This document shows, piece after piece, positions 8,428 to 16,985 of a stretch of DNA of 64,000 bases. Source of the DNA: Nitrospiraceae bacterium (lineage in GTDB: Bacteria; Nitrospirota; Nitrospiria; Nitrospirales; Nitrospiraceae); contig JAHBWI010000001.1 in the NCBI GenBank assembly GCA_019637075.1, positions 835,143-899,142 on the forward strand, written 5' to 3'. The position numbers were made by a program, and so were the translations under genes. Position 1 is the first letter of the stretch. Each line of letters opens with the position of its first letter. Below the pieces are notes generated by a model that saw nothing but the letters and a program-made list of their open reading frames with translations, ran no database searches and was not told where the DNA came from.

Positions 8428-9261
8428 ATGAGCCAGCTACGCGCCCTCCATGGCGCCAAGTCCGACACAGGCTTGCGTCGCCGCCATAACGAGGACAGCT
8501 TTTGCGCTGATCCGACGCTGAGTCTGTTCGTCGTCTGCGACGGGATGGGAGGGCACCGCGCCGGTGAGGTGGCAAGCGCGCGGGCGGCCGAAACGATTCA
8601 TCGTCATATCGCCGAGTCGGCTGACAACCCCGAACTTCCCCTGTTCGGAGTCGCCAGGCCGGAATGGTCGGCGCGGGCGAACCGGCTCGCCAGCGCAATC
8701 CGTGCCGCGAATTCCGCCATTCACCAGGAAGCGGCCCGGCATCCCGAACGAGGCGGCATGGGAACGACTGTGATCGCGGCCTGGCTGGCCGACGACATCC
8801 TCTCGATCGCCCATGTGGGAGACAGCCGCCTCTATTTGGCCCGCGGTGAATCGCTTCAACCGCTGACCACCGACCATTCGTTGGTCAGTGAACAGATTCA
8901 ACAGGGCCTGCTGAGCCCCGCCGATGCCGAGCGGGTCGCCCACCGACACGTGCTCACCCGTGCGGTCGGCGTTAATGCTACCGTGGATGTGGATGTGAGT
9001 GAGATCCCGGTTCTCAACGGAGACGTGTTGCTGCTCTGTTCCGATGGTCTCACCGCCGGGGTCAAACCGCAAACCATCTTGGACGCCGTGAAGGAAATCT
9101 CCGACCCGCAACAGCTCTCCGAGCGGCTCATCGAACTTTCGAATGCCGCCGGAGGCATCGACAACACCACCGTCATCGTCGTCAGCCTGGCCAGACGCAG
9201 GTCGGGAATCTGGGACCGCCTGCGCGGCCCGTGGTTCGCCAACTACGCCGTCGGCGAGTAA
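8428..9261 (+). CDS. PP2C-family Ser/Thr protein phosphatase
   Basis: A 277-residue manganese/magnesium-dependent phosphatase that would reverse the action of the adjacent kinase. Visible motifs are [22 protein letters not shown] with the metal-binding aspartate, [24 protein letters not shown] and [11 protein letters not shown]. All acidic ligands expected for the two-metal centre appear present. The ATG at 8428 is preceded by AGGTAGG; a GTG nine bases earlier immediately after the kinase stop is an alternative. There is no signal peptide or membrane helix, so it acts in the cytoplasm. The FHA gene follows at 12 bases. Confidence 0.93.
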   Translation: MSQLRALHGAKSDTGLRRRHNEDSFCADPTLSLFVVCDGMGGHRAGEVASARAAETIHRHIAESADNPELPLFGVARPEWSARANRLASAIRAANSAIHQEAARHPERGGMGTTVIAAWLADDILSIAHVGDSRLYLARGESLQPLTTDHSLVSEQIQQGLLSPADAERVAHRHVLTRAVGVNATVDVDVSEIPVLNGDVLLLCSDGLTAGVKPQTILDAVKEISDPQQLSERLIELSNAAGGIDNTTVIVVSLARRRSGIWDRLRGPWFANYAVGE

Positions 9262-9273
9262 GGAGGAGTCATC

Positions 9274-9999
9274 ATGTCCGACGCCGCATCCCGTCTTCCA
9301 AAGCTCTTGGTCAAGGCCCCGCAGGGCGGTACGAAGGAAGTCGAGGTCTCAGAGACCCCCTTCACCATCGGCCGTAAGCCCGACAACCACCTGTGCCTCG
9401 ACGACCCGGCTGCCTCCGGCCACCACGCCCGTATCGTGAAGGTGCAGGAAGTCCTGTTCATCGAGGATCAACGAAGCACGAACGGCATATTCGTTAACGA
9501 GCAGAAAATCGATCGCAAACAATTGCGCGACACCGACAGCATTCGCATCGGCACGCACCGCCTGATCTTCCGGCACGAGGACTCCGCCGCCGCTGCATCG
9601 AAACCGGTTCTGGGCACAGCCGACACGGACAAGACGATGGTCGTTTCCGCCTCGATGGCCTCAGCAGCAACGCCTGTCCCGCAGAAAATCGGCATCGTCG
9701 AGGTACTGTCGGGGAAGACGACTCAATCGCAGTACCGGTTGACAAAACAAGTCTCCCTGATCGGCTCCCAGGAGGACGCGGCAATCCGGCTCACCGGTTG
9801 GTTTGCGCCCAAGTCCGCGGCCGTGATCGGACGCCGCCCCGAAGGCTACTACGTGGGCAAGGTGGAAGGGGGCAAACCGGTATTGGTCAACAAGGAACCG
9901 CTCGAGGGGCAACAGATGCTGCTGGATGGGGACGTCGTGGAGACGGCGGGGATCAGCCTCCAGTTTCATCTGCGGGACGCCAAAAAGGCAGCGGCCTAA
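9274..9999 (+). CDS. FHA-domain phosphothreonine-binding protein
   Basis: A 241-residue cytoplasmic protein. Residues about 10-105 form a forkhead-associated domain: FTIGRKPDN, the SGHHARI segment with the phosphopeptide-contacting Ser and His, and RSTNGIFVN. FHA domains bind phosphothreonine peptides, the usual products of PknB-type kinases. After a Ser/Ala-rich linker, residues about 140-235 look like a second, more divergent FHA-like fold (VSLIGSQEDAAIRLTG, then VLVNKEPL and GDVVETAGISLQF). A strong GGAGGAG site precedes the ATG. With the kinase and phosphatase it forms a complete write-erase-read cassette; its 3' end overlaps the convergent next gene by four bases. Confidence 0.9.
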   Translation: MSDAASRLPKLLVKAPQGGTKEVEVSETPFTIGRKPDNHLCLDDPAASGHHARIVKVQEVLFIEDQRSTNGIFVNEQKIDRKQLRDTDSIRIGTHRLIFRHEDSAAAASKPVLGTADTDKTMVVSASMASAATPVPQKIGIVEVLSGKTTQSQYRLTKQVSLIGSQEDAAIRLTGWFAPKSAAVIGRRPEGYYVGKVEGGKPVLVNKEPLEGQQMLLDGDVVETAGISLQFHLRDAKKAAA

Positions 10000-10604
10000 T
10001 TCAACAGGCGTCCCCGCTTGGGGAGTAACTCAAAGCACCGGTCTGACACTTCTTGGGCGTGCCCCTCCAAACACTGGATCATCGCGCCGCCCCCGACCGG
10101 AGCTTCACGGCAAAACCGCCTCGCGTCGGCCTCGCAGGCGACACGCAACTGTTGCATCGCCTCCTTCATCCGCACCAATCGCTCGCGTAAGACCTGTTGG
10201 CAAGGACCCGACACCTGGCGAAGTTTCTCCTGCAGGCAAATCCGTCGATCAGGCCCTTCCGCCTCGGGACAGAGCGCCTCCACTTCACCGTCACATTTTA
10301 GCTCCAGTCCCAGCGGCACGCGCGGACCTTCCGGCGCGACACGGTCGAGTGGTCTGATCTCCGCCACGGGCGGTGCTTCACGCACAATGACGGGCGCAGG
10401 GTCATGCGGGGGTGGTGCCGGCTCAACCGGTCGGTTGTGGACCGGGGCCGGCTGCGACGAAGGGGCGACGGCGACACGAGAGGAGGCAGACTCGCCTTCG
10501 CTCTGCGGCAGGAGAAAAATCACCAGGCCCCAGACCGAACCGAGCACCAGAAGGCTGAGCACCGTGACAATGACGATGGCGCCGAATCGTGATGGACCCG
10601 CCAA
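9996..10604 (-). CDS. Membrane-anchored cysteine-rich repeat protein (GLG1-type repeats)
   Basis: A 202-residue protein with one N-terminal transmembrane helix (about residues 8-32), a Pro/Ala-rich linker, then two cysteine-rich repeats. Each repeat has four cysteines in the pattern C-x6-C-x10/12-C-x10/12-C, for example CEADARRFC followed by CLEGHAQEVSDRC. This matches the Golgi-apparatus-protein/ESL-1 cysteine-rich repeat family, which also occurs in bacteria with no known function. The start is a TTG at 10604 with GAGGAG five bases upstream, a convincing site despite the rare codon. A one-repeat relative is encoded at 40449-40790. It is likely periplasmic, with disulfide-bonded repeats. Confidence 0.75.
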   Translation of the reverse strand: MAGPSRFGAIVIVTVLSLLVLGSVWGLVIFLLPQSEGESASSRVAVAPSSQPAPVHNRPVEPAPPPHDPAPVIVREAPPVAEIRPLDRVAPEGPRVPLGLELKCDGEVEALCPEAEGPDRRICLQEKLRQVSGPCQQVLRERLVRMKEAMQQLRVACEADARRFCREAPVGGGAMIQCLEGHAQEVSDRCFELLPKRGRLLN

Positions 10605-10634
10605 AGATCTCCTCGTTGGACGGAGAATCGGAGC

Positions 10635-11648
10635 CTAGTTTTCCGGGGCTTCGACGATGTGATTCTCGAAACGCGTGCAACCTTCCGCCAGGAGACGGTT
10701 GGTCAGCATCTCGCCCGGCCATTCGATAGGAAGGTCGGCCGTGAACACCCACACATCCGGCGACGTCCACACCGGACCGTGGTCTTCCGGCAACTCGGGA
10801 TCAAACAGGTCGGTCCAGACCGGCATGTAGACCCCGTTCCCGCACTGCGTATGCAGATGAACGATAGTCCTAGCCCGGACGAGCGGTTCGAGATCGCGCC
10901 AGACCGCCGCCGTTTCGTCGGCCAACCGGTGCAGCCGCACGGCATTTTGCGCGTCGAACAGCGCATAGGAGGCGTAGACCGGCACCTCGAGCGTGTCGGG
11001 CGCCAGGGCCAATTCAGCACACTGTTCGACCAGGCCGCTCAGCAACGCTCGACGGTCGGTCTCTTCGAAGCAGTCCGGCAACCCTGGGTCCGGCAGCCCG
11101 ATCAGTTCGAAGAAGAGAAAGGCCGTATTTTCCACCGGAGAATAGAGACGCGAGGCGATCGCCGGCGTGCGCTGCGAGTCCGCGATGCTCGCCAGATGTT
11201 CGTTCAAACTCTGCAACGTCAGCCCTTCCAGCGTGGCATCGGTCAAGAGACGGGGCTCCACCCGAACAACAACGCCTGCCGGGATCTGGAGATGCCGATG
11301 CAGCAGGTCCGCGGTGGCGACCGAATCGATCTTCAATCCCAAGGGCTGGTTCAGATTCGCCTGCAGCGGCAACTCCAGCGCCGCCATCACCGCATAGGAA
11401 CGCTTGTCATCGACCGGACCGTCCATCACCACCGAACAAGACGCCTCGGCGACGAGATCGAACAGCCACTCGGCCATCTCCTCGTCGAGCGCCGCCAGAA
11501 CCGTGAGAAGATCCTGCTCCCGCCCCTGCTCAATGAACGCCTGCAACGTATCGATCGCGGCATCGGTATCGCCATGATCATGCCGACGGGCATTGATGAG
11601 ATGAATGAGGTCGCGTGTGAGCGGATCGGGCCGTGCCCAACTTAACAT
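10635..11648 (-). CDS. Conserved protein of unknown function
   Basis: A 337-residue protein I do not recognise. It has no signal peptide, no transmembrane helix and no obvious catalytic motif. It is rich in Leu, Ala, Asp and Glu, and the N-terminal 100 residues look helical while the rest mixes strands and helices. The ATG at 11648 has GGGAGG eight bases upstream; the frame is open for 19 more codons but without a better start. It is separated by 30 bases from the cysteine-rich protein gene downstream on the same strand, so the two may be co-transcribed. Confidence 0.7.
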   Translation of the reverse strand: MLSWARPDPLTRDLIHLINARRHDHGDTDAAIDTLQAFIEQGREQDLLTVLAALDEEMAEWLFDLVAEASCSVVMDGPVDDKRSYAVMAALELPLQANLNQPLGLKIDSVATADLLHRHLQIPAGVVVRVEPRLLTDATLEGLTLQSLNEHLASIADSQRTPAIASRLYSPVENTAFLFFELIGLPDPGLPDCFEETDRRALLSGLVEQCAELALAPDTLEVPVYASYALFDAQNAVRLHRLADETAAVWRDLEPLVRARTIVHLHTQCGNGVYMPVWTDLFDPELPEDHGPVWTSPDVWVFTADLPIEWPGEMLTNRLLAEGCTRFENHIVEAPEN

Positions 11649-11805
11649 CGCCAGCCTCCCGCGCCGACACAGAATATCGTCACGTGGTATCGACTCTGCT
11701 TGCAAATCATGTTGCCAAACTTTCCCACACGTGGCAAGCGCGAACGCGGTTCCATGCGGGGCTCCATCCCCCGCTCATCGGCCCGGGCCAAACGGCCGTT
11801 CCGGC

Positions 11806-12219
11806 TCATTCCCCGATGACCTTGACCAACACGCGTTTTCGTCGCCGCCCGTCGAACTCACCGTAAAAAATCTGTTCCCAAGGACCGAAATCCAGCTTGC
11901 CGTCTGTAATGGCGACGACAACTTCGCGCCCCATCAGCTGCCGCTTGATATGGGCGTCTCCGTTGTCCTCGCCGGTCTCATTGTGGCGATACTCGGCGGC
12001 GTGCGGGGCCACGCGCTCCAGGAACTGCTCGTAGTCCTGCAAGAGCCCGGCCTCATCGTCATTGATATAGACGCTGGCCGTGATATGCATCGCATTGACG
12101 AGGACCAGTCCTTCGCGGACGCCGCTCTTTCTGACGGCCCCCTCCACCTGAGGAGTAATGTTCACGAATGCCCGGCGGGTCTTGGTTTCGAACCAGAGTT
12201 CCTCGCGATAGGATTTCAT
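11806..12219 (-). CDS. yjbQ: YjbQ/UPF0047 family protein
   Basis: A 137-residue single-domain protein of the YjbQ family, small trimeric proteins reported to have weak thiamine-phosphate synthase activity; the true role remains uncertain. The family signature is clear: [34 protein letters not shown], the [19 protein letters not shown] block (conserved His, Glu, Asn, Asp) and [13 protein letters not shown]. The ATG at 12219 is preceded by CGGAG; the frame is open upstream but the extra residues do not belong to the family. It is divergent from nrdJ. Confidence 0.92.
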   Translation of the reverse strand: MKSYREELWFETKTRRAFVNITPQVEGAVRKSGVREGLVLVNAMHITASVYINDDEAGLLQDYEQFLERVAPHAAEYRHNETGEDNGDAHIKRQLMGREVVVAITDGKLDFGPWEQIFYGEFDGRRRKRVLVKVIGE

Positions 12220-12343
12220 GTGACTCCGAAGCGGTGTCAGCGATTCTGCAATGCGGATGTTCGAAGTTGCAAGCCCCTTCGGAAGGAAATCCGAGCGCGG
12301 CCGCTCCACCACCCGCGCGATAGTAGTTCAGGCCCCGGTTGCT

Positions 12344-12356
12344 TATAATTGTCATG
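12344..12356 (+). promoter_or_regulatory. -10 element suggesting a leaderless nrdJ transcript
   Basis: A perfect TATAAT occupies 12344-12349, only five bases before the ATG at 12354 and eight before the ATG at 12357. A start of transcription six to seven bases past the -10 box falls at the start codon itself. There is no ribosome-binding site before either ATG. The -35 region (near 12321) is weak. Confidence 0.45.
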
Positions 12357-14147
12357 ATGACACGTGCAAACTTCACGGGCCGGCGCACACCGACGAACCT
12401 CCCCGGCCTGTCCCGCAACGCGCTGGCAGTGTTGCGCCGCCGCTACTTGACCAAGAATGCGGCCGGTCGTGTGATGGAGACCCCGGACGAGATGTTTCGC
12501 CGTGTCGCCGGCGACATCGCGCGCGCCGAGGCAGCCTATCCGCCGCACACTCGGCTGGCGCAGGCGGCCGGGAATTACTACCGGCTCATGCGCGCACTCG
12601 AATTCCTGCCGAATTCGCCCACGCTTATGAACGCGGGACGGCCGCTGCAGCAATTGTCGGCCTGTTTCGTTCTGCCGATCGACGATTCGCTCGATTCTAT
12701 TTTTGACACGCTGAAACACCAAGCCCTGATCCATCAGTCGGGCGGCGGTACCGGGTTTTCGTTCAGCCGGCTTCGCCCCAAGGACGACCGCGTCGCCACC
12801 ACCAGCGGCGTCGCGTCCGGTCCCGTGTCGTTCATGCATATCTTCAACACTGCCACCGACGTCATCAAGCAGGGAGGCACCAGGCGCGGCGCCAACATGG
12901 GCATCCTGCGCATCGACCACCCGGACATTCTCGACTTCATCGACGTGAAGCGGAAACCGGGCGCGATGAACAACTTCAACCTCTCCGTCGGCATCACCGA
13001 TGCCTTCATGACGGCCCTCGATCAACGGCGCACCTACGCGCTGAACAATCCCCGGACCGGGAAGCCGACCCGGCGGCTGGCCGCCCAGGAGGTGTTCGAC
13101 CGGCTCGTACAGGCGGCTTGGGAAAACGGAGAACCGGGAGTGGTCTTCCTCGACACCATCGGCCGCCAGAACCCTACTCCGCATCTCGGCGCCATCGAAG
13201 CGACGAACCCTTGCGGCGAACAGCCGCTGCTGCCCCACGAATCCTGCACATTGGGCTCGCTCAACCTCTCCCGCTTCGTCACCGGATCACCGGATACTCC
13301 GACGATCGACTATCCGCGCCTGACCGACGCCATCGTTACCGCCGTGCGCTTTTTGGACGGCGTCATCGATCGTAACCATTACCCCCTCCCCGTGATCGAA
13401 GAGCGCACGAAAAGCACCAGAAAGATCGGATTGGGCGTGATGGGCTTCGCGGATCTCCTGATTCGCCTCGGCATTCCCTACGATACGACCGATGCGGTTG
13501 AGACCGGCGAAGGCGTGATGCGGTTCATCCATGAGCGGGCGCATGAGGCCTCCGTCGAGTTAGCGAAATCCCGAGGCCCTTTTCCGGCGTTTGCGGAAAG
13601 TCGCATGGCCGCCATACACGCGCCGCGTCGCCACGCCACGGTGACGACGGTCGCTCCTACCGGCACGATCAGCATTATCGCCGACTGTTCACCCGGCATC
13701 GAGCCGCTGTACGGGGTCAGTTTCATGCGCACCGTGATGGACAACGTCCGGTTGATCAGCGTCCATCCGGATTTCGTGCGTTTGACCAAACAGGCCGGCA
13801 TCTACTCCGCTCGCCTGCTCCGTCGCGTGACTGCCCAGGAATCGATTCAATCGCTCAGTGAAATTCCTCGGGCCATCCGCCAATTGTTCGTGACGGCCCA
13901 TGACATCCCTCCCTCTCACCATGTGCGCATGCAGGCGGCCTTTCAGCGTCACAGCGACAGCGGTGTGTCGAAGACCATCAATCTCCCGCCGCAGGCAAGC
14001 CGTAAAGATGTGGCCGAAGCGTTTCTGCTCGCCTATCGGCTCGGCTGCAAGGGCCTGACGGTGTTTCGCTCCGGCAGCCGGGATGCGCAGGTCATGTCCT
14101 GCGCGCAAATCGAATATTGCGACGCAGCGCGGGAGATCAGGTCCTAG
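12354..14147 (+). CDS. nrdJ: Vitamin B12-dependent (class II) ribonucleotide reductase, short form
   Basis: This enzyme reduces ribonucleotides to deoxyribonucleotides using adenosylcobalamin as radical source. The 597-residue product contains the first active-site cysteine in LSACFVLP (near 102), the QSGGGTGFSFSRLRP and KQGGTRRGANMG nucleotide-binding blocks, NPCGEQPL (near 284), SCTLGSLNL, and the VAPTGTISIIADCSPGIEP barrel strand. Two cysteines near the C-terminus (SCAQIEYC) may be the swinging redox pair. It lacks the longer zinc-finger tail and the N-terminal ATP-cone found in many NrdJ proteins. A cobalamin-binding protein is encoded 2 kb downstream. Translation may begin without a leader. 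Confidence 0.93.
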   Translation: MMTRANFTGRRTPTNLPGLSRNALAVLRRRYLTKNAAGRVMETPDEMFRRVAGDIARAEAAYPPHTRLAQAAGNYYRLMRALEFLPNSPTLMNAGRPLQQLSACFVLPIDDSLDSIFDTLKHQALIHQSGGGTGFSFSRLRPKDDRVATTSGVASGPVSFMHIFNTATDVIKQGGTRRGANMGILRIDHPDILDFIDVKRKPGAMNNFNLSVGITDAFMTALDQRRTYALNNPRTGKPTRRLAAQEVFDRLVQAAWENGEPGVVFLDTIGRQNPTPHLGAIEATNPCGEQPLLPHESCTLGSLNLSRFVTGSPDTPTIDYPRLTDAIVTAVRFLDGVIDRNHYPLPVIEERTKSTRKIGLGVMGFADLLIRLGIPYDTTDAVETGEGVMRFIHERAHEASVELAKSRGPFPAFAESRMAAIHAPRRHATVTTVAPTGTISIIADCSPGIEPLYGVSFMRTVMDNVRLISVHPDFVRLTKQAGIYSARLLRRVTAQESIQSLSEIPRAIRQLFVTAHDIPPSHHVRMQAAFQRHSDSGVSKTINLPPQASRKDVAEAFLLAYRLGCKGLTVFRSGSRDAQVMSCAQIEYCDAAREIRS

Positions 14148-14246
14148 CCCGCCGGTCGCCATGCATCCGGTTCCTCCGTCACATGCCGCTCAGCGCCGTA
14201 GCTCGACGACAGACGAACGGTCCGGATGTCGATTTCTGGAACAAAA

Positions 14247-14273
14247 TTGACAGGGTAGAGACCCGGTGATAAG
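14247..14273 (+). promoter_or_regulatory. Possible promoter upstream of the SH3-tailed protein
   Basis: TTGACA at 14247-14252 followed, after a 15-base spacer, by GATAAG (or after 17 bases by TAAGTA). The -10 match is poor, so this is tentative. The rest of the 178-base nrdJ-to-14326 spacer shows nothing else. Confidence 0.3.
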
Positions 14274-14325
14274 TACCTAAGCTGGTATCCACACCGGTGC
14301 CGTGATTCCACCAGGGAGGTTCCCG

Positions 14326-15084
14326 ATGTTGGCTTCTCAGGGCGTAACCGCGCTCAATGGTAGTTGGTTGAACCTGCCTCTGTTTTTTGCGCAACAGCCC
14401 GAACCGGATCTTGAATTCACCGAGGAAAACCTCGACGACCAGACCACGCCGCTTCCCCCGCCGATGCGGGCCCCGAAACGGTCGGGGAAAAAACCCTTGC
14501 TCTGGATCCTGCTGCTGTTGATCCTGGGAGTCGCCGGGTACGCAGCCTACGATCCCGACGGCATGATGCAAATACTGGAACCATACCTGGGCGGGCTCAG
14601 CGGGGAGAGCGAACAGGCCCAGCAATCAGCCCCCACACCCGCAGCCCCTCAGCCAATGGCTCAGGAGGCTCCAACCACCGCACCGCCGACTCCTGCAGCG
14701 ACCGGCACTCCGGCTCCTGCTCCGACAAGCGCCGCCCCGGCCGCTGCGCCGACTCCAGTGAAGCCTCAGACCCCGGCAGCGGCCGCTCCCGCTCCGACGC
14801 CTTCGCCGGCGGCAAAGCCGATGGCTCCGATCGCGCAGGTTGCCGGCCCATTGTTTGGTGAAGGTCAGCGCGTCGTCATTGTGGCAGATCCGACACGCCC
14901 CGGTGCGCCGGTTCCTCTCTTCAACAACTCAGCGGGATCGAAAACCACCACCACCGTCTCGGCCAGCACGACACTGACCGTGCTCGACGGCGAACTGGCA
15001 AAAAATGGCTGGGTCTATGCCGTGCGGACCGACGACGGGCGCAAAGGCTGGATTTCCGAGCGCAACCTCAAGCTGAAGCGCTGA
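14326..15084 (+). CDS. Membrane protein with Pro/Ala-rich linker and C-terminal SH3-like domain
   Basis: A 252-residue protein of unknown function. Residues 1-55 are a polar N-terminal region with a short hydrophobic start, residues about 57-75 a transmembrane helix (KPLLWILLLLILGVAGYAAY, partly), residues about 95-170 a low-complexity linker of Pro, Ala and Thr, and the last 80 residues an SH3-like domain ending in GWVYAVRTDDGRKGWISE, typical of bacterial SH3 domains that bind peptidoglycan or act as scaffolds. GGGAGGT lies seven bases before the ATG at 14326. It is probably anchored in the inner membrane with the SH3 domain in the periplasm. A strong terminator follows at 15172. Confidence 0.8.
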   Translation: MLASQGVTALNGSWLNLPLFFAQQPEPDLEFTEENLDDQTTPLPPPMRAPKRSGKKPLLWILLLLILGVAGYAAYDPDGMMQILEPYLGGLSGESEQAQQSAPTPAAPQPMAQEAPTTAPPTPAATGTPAPAPTSAAPAAAPTPVKPQTPAAAAPAPTPSPAAKPMAPIAQVAGPLFGEGQRVVIVADPTRPGAPVPLFNNSAGSKTTTTVSASTTLTVLDGELAKNGWVYAVRTDDGRKGWISERNLKLKR

Positions 15085-15098
15085 TGAAGCTGTGCGCC

Positions 15099-15159
15099 GT
15101 ACGTTGAGCCTCTGATCGCCGCGCGAGAGAAGCTCGCGGGCGTTTTCAACATCCTGCTG
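15099..15159. repeat. Dispersed intergenic repeat, partial copy
   Basis: Shares with the 2970-3101 element the core GTACGTTGAGCCT, the GAGA-AAGCT block and the end TTTTCA-CATCCT, in the same order and spacing. It lacks the left arm. It lies between the stop codon at 15084 and the terminator at 15172. Confidence 0.6.
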
Positions 15160-15171
15160 AGCGTACATGAG

Positions 15172-15208
15172 CGGCCCGCCCCGATGAGGGGCGGGCCGTT
15201 CTGTTTCT
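15172..15208 (+). terminator. Rho-independent terminator
   Basis: An 11-base-pair perfect stem (15172-15182 with 15188-15198) closes a five-base loop GATGA and is followed by TTCTGTTTCTT. It ends the unit holding the SH3-tailed protein and insulates the promoter that follows directly. Confidence 0.85.
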
Positions 15209-15236
15209 TGGCATCCGCTCCCTCGGAGGTTATAAT
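15208..15236 (+). promoter_or_regulatory. Strong promoter for the HAD-hpn operon
   Basis: TTGGCA at 15208-15213, an exact 17-base spacer, and a perfect TATAAT at 15231-15236. Transcription should start near 15243, giving a 118-base leader before the first gene. Confidence 0.75.
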
Positions 15237-15242
15237 GCCACG

Positions 15243-15360
15243 CGTCTGGCGCTCCCCTTGTGAGCGAGCGCCATGGAGGGATACGTTTCCCGAGTGAACT
15301 AGTAAGCAACATTCGAGCGACGATACCGCTCCGGTACATCCACCACGACCGATAAGGGAT
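15243..15360 (+). other. Structured 5' leader of the HAD-hpn operon
   Basis: The leader between the promoter and the ATG at 15361 contains a stem pairing TGGCGCTC (about 15247) with GAGCGCCA, then further short self-complementary stretches such as CCGCTCCGG. It has no open reading frame. It could be a regulatory leader, but it matches no riboswitch consensus that I can recognise; it lacks the cobalamin B12-box. Confidence 0.35.
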
Positions 15361-16059
15361 ATGCGCGCGATTATTTTCGATTTCGACGGTGTCATCGCCG
15401 ATACCGAGCCCCTGCACTTTGCGGCACTGCAACAGGTGCTGGCCGACATCGGAATCACGCTCACTGAAGCCGCGTACTATGCCGACTATTTGGGCTTCGA
15501 CGATCGTGGCTGCTTCACGGCCGCGCTCCAGGCCAATCAACGTCCGATCACGCCGCCGCTGCTCAAAGACCTCATGGCCCGCAAGGCAACGGCCTATCTC
15601 GCCGCCGTCAGGCAACGACTGGTGATTTTTCCCGGCGTGCGGGAACTGGTGCAAGAAGCGTCGGACCGTTACCACTTGGCCATTGCCTCCGGTGCCTTGC
15701 GGCCGGAAATCGAACTCATTCTCGAGGAAGCCGGCATCCGGAAACAGTTTCGCCACATCACGAGCGCGGAGGACGTGACCCGAGGCAAACCGGCGCCGGA
15801 TCCTTTCCTCCACGCGCTCGAGGGGCTCAATCGGGTGGATGGTCGCGCAGCCCTGCATGCGAGAGACTGTCTGGTCATCGAGGATTCCCTTCCCGGCATC
15901 CGCGCCGCCAAGTCCGCGGGGATGAGGGTACTGGCCGTAGCCAACACCCACACGGTCCAAGACCTGGCGGAGGCCGACGCCATCACCCATTCGCTGACGG
16001 AAACCAGCCTGGCGGAATTGCGGCAACGGCTCTGGGGCACGGCGGATCAGCGGCCATGA
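15361..16059 (+). CDS. HAD-superfamily phosphatase (beta-phosphoglucomutase-like)
   Basis: A 232-residue haloacid-dehalogenase-type hydrolase. Motif I is IFDFDGVIADTE with the nucleophile and acid/base aspartates, motif II is IASGA, motif III includes RGKPAPDPF, and motif IV is VIEDSLPGI. The helical cap between residues 20 and 85 places it in the subfamily with beta-phosphoglucomutase and phosphoglycolate phosphatase. The substrate cannot be read from sequence. It is the first gene of a chain in which each of the next three genes overlaps its predecessor by four bases. AAGG precedes the ATG. Confidence 0.88.
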   Translation: MRAIIFDFDGVIADTEPLHFAALQQVLADIGITLTEAAYYADYLGFDDRGCFTAALQANQRPITPPLLKDLMARKATAYLAAVRQRLVIFPGVRELVQEASDRYHLAIASGALRPEIELILEEAGIRKQFRHITSAEDVTRGKPAPDPFLHALEGLNRVDGRAALHARDCLVIEDSLPGIRAAKSAGMRVLAVANTHTVQDLAEADAITHSLTETSLAELRQRLWGTADQRP

Positions 16060-16985
16060 GGATCTGCTCGCTTGTTCCGGGGGCAACCGAAGTGGTGGCG
16101 GCATTGGGATTGGCTCGCGATCTGGTCGGCATCAGCCACGAGTGCGACTATCCTGCGTCCGTGAACAGCGTCCCGGTAATGGTTCGGCCCAACATCGACA
16201 GCGGGCGGTTGAGCAGCGCGCAAATCGACGCGGAAGTCGGCGCCCTCCTCTCTTCCCATCGCTCTCTGTATGAATTGGACGAGCCGGGCTTTCGCGCCGC
16301 CGCACCGGATCTCATCATCGCGCAAGACCTTTGCGACGTCTGTGCCATCACGCCGCCGCAACTGCAACAGCTCATCCGCGACCTCACCCCGCAACCGACG
16401 GTGCTGTCTCTATCGCCGCATCGCCTGGCGGACATTCTCGACGATGTGTCGGTCATCGGACGCGCACTTCAGTACGAACAGCAGGCGTCAGCCTTCGCGG
16501 CCGGATTGCGCCGACGCCTCGAGCAGGTGAGTCAGGCGGTGGCCGCCGCCAAGCGCCCCAGAGTCGTCTGCCTGGAATGGCTCTCACCGCTCTATGTCGC
16601 GGGCCATTGGGTGCCCGACATGGTGACGGCAGCCGGGGGCGCGGATGCCTTGGGCGTGGCGGGCGAACCGTCCCGGCGAGTCACATGGGCCGAGGTTCGG
16701 GCGGCCGACCCGGACGTGGTCCTGCTCATGCCCTGCGGATTTTCGATTCCACGAGCTCTGACTGAGCTGACGACGCTCACCAACGAACCGGAGTGGGCAA
16801 GCCTCCGCTCCGTCCGGAACGGAGCCGTCTTTCTCATGGACGCGATTTCCTGCTTCAGCCGTCCCGGCCCTCGAGTCGTCGACGGCATCGAAGCACTCGC
16901 CGGCCTCCTTCATCCTGACTGTGTCCAGGCTCCTCCCGCCGAGAGGGCGCTGAGCCTGCAGGCACTGGTCGGCCAGAAGACATGA
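16056..16985 (+). CDS. Cobalamin-binding BtuF-like protein without signal peptide
   Basis: A 309-residue protein of the vitamin B12/siderophore-binding fold. Typical features are CSLVPGATEVVAALGL at the N-terminus, VGISHECDYP, PDLIIAQDLC and LRSVRNGAVFLMD near the C-terminus. Classical BtuF is periplasmic, but this protein starts directly at the fold with no signal peptide, as in a common group of cytoplasmic 'cobalamin-binding proteins' of unknown role. Its start overlaps the HAD gene stop and its stop overlaps the hpnD start, so all are translationally coupled. It may relate to the B12-dependent reductase upstream or to B12-dependent radical SAM enzymes of hopanoid modification; that is inference. 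Confidence 0.85.
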   Translation: MRICSLVPGATEVVAALGLARDLVGISHECDYPASVNSVPVMVRPNIDSGRLSSAQIDAEVGALLSSHRSLYELDEPGFRAAAPDLIIAQDLCDVCAITPPQLQQLIRDLTPQPTVLSLSPHRLADILDDVSVIGRALQYEQQASAFAAGLRRRLEQVSQAVAAAKRPRVVCLEWLSPLYVAGHWVPDMVTAAGGADALGVAGEPSRRVTWAEVRAADPDVVLLMPCGFSIPRALTELTTLTNEPEWASLRSVRNGAVFLMDAISCFSRPGPRVVDGIEALAGLLHPDCVQAPPAERALSLQALVGQKT

